NCBI GenBank assembly: GCA_002840115.1
Contig: PGZG01000108.1
Location: forward strand, 1 to 6,420
Source: Gammaproteobacteria bacterium HGW-Gammaproteobacteria-14
GTDB taxonomy: Bacteria > Pseudomonadota > Gammaproteobacteria > Pseudomonadales > Alcanivoracaceae
Reading direction: 5' to 3'
Length of the DNA stretch: 6,420 bases
Shown: piece by piece, positions 5,361-6,420 of the stretch
Numbering within the stretch: position 1 is the stretch's first letter
Layout of the letters: the number at the start of each line of letters is the position of its first letter
Position numbers and translations under genes: made by a program
The notes under the pieces: model-generated
What the model was told of the DNA's origin: nothing
What the model saw: the letters and a program-made list of their open reading frames with translations, nothing else
Database searches by the model: none

Positions 5361-6029
5361 CATTTCCCCCGCGAGCCCCATTACAATCTCCGTGAAGAGC
5401 TGCTGAATAGCCTGACCCATGGCATTGGCGCCGCTATGAGCCTGATTGGCACACTGGTACTGGTTATCGCCGCAAGTCGCCTGGGGGATGTCTGGAAGAT
5501 TGTTAGCTTCAGCATATTCGGCACCAGCCTGGTATTGCTGTATGGCGCCTCAACCCTGTACCACGCCAGCCGCGACCCACGTTGGCGGCAACGCTGGAAA
5601 ATGCTCGACCACTGCGCCATTTTTTTACTGATTGCTGGCACCTACACCCCCTTCCTACTGGTTAATTTGCGCAGCGGCAGCGGCTGGCTATTGTTTGCCG
5701 TGGTGTGGGGGCTGGCACTAGCCGGCATCGCACTAAAGCTCCGCTATGGTCATCGCTATCGGGTGCTGCGGGTGCTGGTCTACTTGTTTATGGGCTGGCT
5801 TATCCTCTTCGCTGGTGGCGAGCTCACCGCCCACATCAGTCCGCTGGGAATGCAGCTAACCGTTGGCGGCGGCATCGTTTATACCTTGGGCGTCGTGTTC
5901 TATCTGGCAGACCGACTGCCCTATAACCACGCCATTTGGCATCTGTTCGTCGTCGGCGGCAGTCTGTGCCATTTTTATGCCATCTATTACAGCGTACTTC
6001 CCTACGGGTTAACCCCCTTACAGAGCTAA
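5349..6029 (+). CDS. trhA: TrhA / hemolysin III family (PAQR-like) inner-membrane protein
   Basis: The 226-residue protein is the usual length for bacterial hemolysin III/YqfA proteins, now called PAQR family membrane homeostasis protein TrhA. It begins with EELLNSLTHGIGA (16-28) and has about seven hydrophobic helices (roughly 29-45, 50-71, 86-105, 112-130, 139-157, 167-187 and 196-216). The PAQR zinc-site signature is complete: S68 and H72 in ASTLYHAS, D87 in LDHCAIF, then H194 and H198 in HAIWH, with a further H208. PAQR relatives include eukaryotic adiponectin receptors with ceramidase-like activity. Bacterial members have been linked to membrane lipid and energy homeostasis. The 'hemolysin' name is historical and does not imply a toxin here. 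The ATG at 5349 has a weak GGA at a spacing of 6. It is divergent from the SDR operon. No intrinsic terminator is obvious after the stop. The palindrome GGGTTAACCC at 6006-6015 lies inside the gene's end. Confidence 0.95.
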   Translation: MSLEHFPREPHYNLREELLNSLTHGIGAAMSLIGTLVLVIAASRLGDVWKIVSFSIFGTSLVLLYGASTLYHASRDPRWRQRWKMLDHCAIFLLIAGTYTPFLLVNLRSGSGWLLFAVVWGLALAGIALKLRYGHRYRVLRVLVYLFMGWLILFAGGELTAHISPLGMQLTVGGGIVYTLGVVFYLADRLPYNHAIWHLFVVGGSLCHFYAIYYSVLPYGLTPLQS

Positions 6030-6086
6030 AGCTGGCCCCTCCACCGCACAGACAGATTCCACGACCTCCCCAAACCCGTTTTTAGC

Positions 6087-6115
6087 TTGCCAAATAATAT
6101 ATATATTTATATATT
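6087..6115 (+). promoter_or_regulatory. Sigma70 promoter of the ArsR-type regulator gene
   Basis: TTGCCA (6087-6092) and TATATT (6110-6115) each match five of six bases of the -35 and -10 consensus, with an ideal 17-base spacer. Transcription would start near 6122, giving a short leader of about 20 bases before the ATG at 6142. This is the clearest promoter in the window. The spacer and -10 are covered by an AT palindrome. Confidence 0.65.
6096..6115. promoter_or_regulatory. AT-rich palindromic operator, probable BigR/ArsR-type binding site
   Basis: AATATATA (6096-6103) is the exact reverse complement of TATATATT (6108-6115) around a 4-base centre, giving an 8-4-8 palindrome. It overlaps the promoter spacer and the whole -10 box. 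BigR is known to bind an AT-rich palindrome over the -10 of its own promoter. The arrangement here fits repression of the downstream regulator gene by its own product. Low complexity makes some symmetry likely by chance. Confidence 0.55.
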
Positions 6116-6141
6116 GTTATCTCATTAAATGTTTCCTTGCG

Positions 6142-6420
6142 ATGATTATGCTCCAGACCAACCTCGACATTGATGCCCTGCGCCAATCCGCCGATGCCGC
6201 CACCGGCTTTCTGCGCATACTGGCCAACCCGGATCGGCTGCTATTGCTTTGTCAGCTGGCTGATGGTGAGCGCTGTGTCAGTGAGCTGGAGGCTGAAACC
6301 GGCATCACTCAGCCCACTCTGTCGCAGCAGCTAGCGGTGCTACGGCGTGAACAGCTGGTGCTCACCCGGCGTGACGGAAAACATATTTACTACCGCATTG
6401 CCGACTCGAGGGTGCTGACC
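6142..6420 (+). CDS. ArsR/SmtB-family regulator, BigR/SqrR-like, C-terminus cut by window edge
   Basis: The frame from ATG 6142 is open for 93 codons to the edge. It shows a winged-helix ArsR domain: LRILANPDRLLLLCQLADGE (24-43), the recognition helix TQPTLSQQLAVLRR (56-69) and the wing LVLTRRDGKHIYYRI (72-86). This strongly resembles the sulfide/persulfide sensor BigR of plant-associated bacteria. C37, in LLLLCQL, is at the first redox-cysteine position of that group. The second expected cysteine, in the final helix, would lie just beyond the window, so redox sensing cannot be confirmed. An extra C45 is present. The CxC metal motif of ArsR/SmtB metal sensors is absent. No good Shine-Dalgarno precedes ATG 6142. 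An in-frame ATG at 6148 is an alternative start. Regulated genes probably follow to the right, often sulfur-oxidation or transport genes in this family. Confidence 0.88.
   Translation, partial: MIMLQTNLDIDALRQSADAATGFLRILANPDRLLLLCQLADGERCVSELEAETGITQPTLSQQLAVLRREQLVLTRRDGKHIYYRIADSRVLT

Noticed and set aside
5349..6029. Haemolytic toxin
   Set aside because: The hemolysin III name is historical. The complete PAQR zinc motif and seven helices indicate a membrane homeostasis protein.

Overview
The window looks like chromosome from a gammaproteobacterium of moderate G+C content. The gene set (fatty-acid/acyl-CoA type enzymes, a PF10118 'metal-dependent hydrolase', a TrhA/hemolysin III membrane protein and a BigR-like ArsR regulator) would fit a marine lipid- or hydrocarbon-using genus such as Alcanivorax or Marinobacter. 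That placement is an inference from gene content only. No RNA gene, CRISPR array, insertion sequence or phage gene was seen.

Layout. Positions 1-533 (minus) hold the N-terminal 177 codons of a NarL/LuxR-type response regulator that runs off the left edge. Positions 643-1518 (minus) hold a PF10118 ferritin-like metal-dependent hydrolase. After a 166-base gap comes the main feature, a tight minus-strand operon read from 5115 down to 1685: a short-chain dehydrogenase (5115-4357), an acyl-CoA dehydrogenase (4271-3072), an APH-fold phosphotransferase (3072-2050) and a 120-residue DUF6285-like protein (2047-1685). The last three are coupled by a one-base stop/start overlap and then a two-base gap. 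A 233-base divergent intergenic region with several hairpins separates this operon from a plus-strand trhA gene (5349-6029). A second AT-rich intergenic region carries a good sigma70 promoter fused to a palindromic operator, which precedes the start of a BigR/SqrR-like ArsR regulator (6142 to the right edge).

How the genes work together. The set SDR + acyl-CoA dehydrogenase + APH-like kinase + small partner protein matches the core of the Pseudomonas putida levulinate pathway (LvaD, LvaC, LvaA, LvaB). It is also the bacterial split version of the fused kinase-dehydrogenase proteins ACAD10/ACAD11. In those systems a 4-oxoacyl-CoA is reduced to 4-hydroxyacyl-CoA, the 4-hydroxyl is phosphorylated, and the acyl-CoA dehydrogenase-fold enzyme removes phosphate and re-forms the chain as a 3-hydroxyacyl-CoA that enters beta-oxidation. 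The inference is that this operon disposes of 4-hydroxy (or 4-oxo) acids. No CoA ligase, sigma54 regulator or transporter of the lva type lies in the window, so the true substrate may not be levulinate. The dehydrogenase carries Asp where classical acyl-CoA dehydrogenases of the MCAD type have the catalytic Glu, which supports the non-classical reaction.

The ArsR-type gene has the Cys in the position used by BigR for sulfide/persulfide sensing and sits behind an 8-4-8 palindrome overlapping its own -10 box, so autorepression is likely. Its target genes lie beyond the window.
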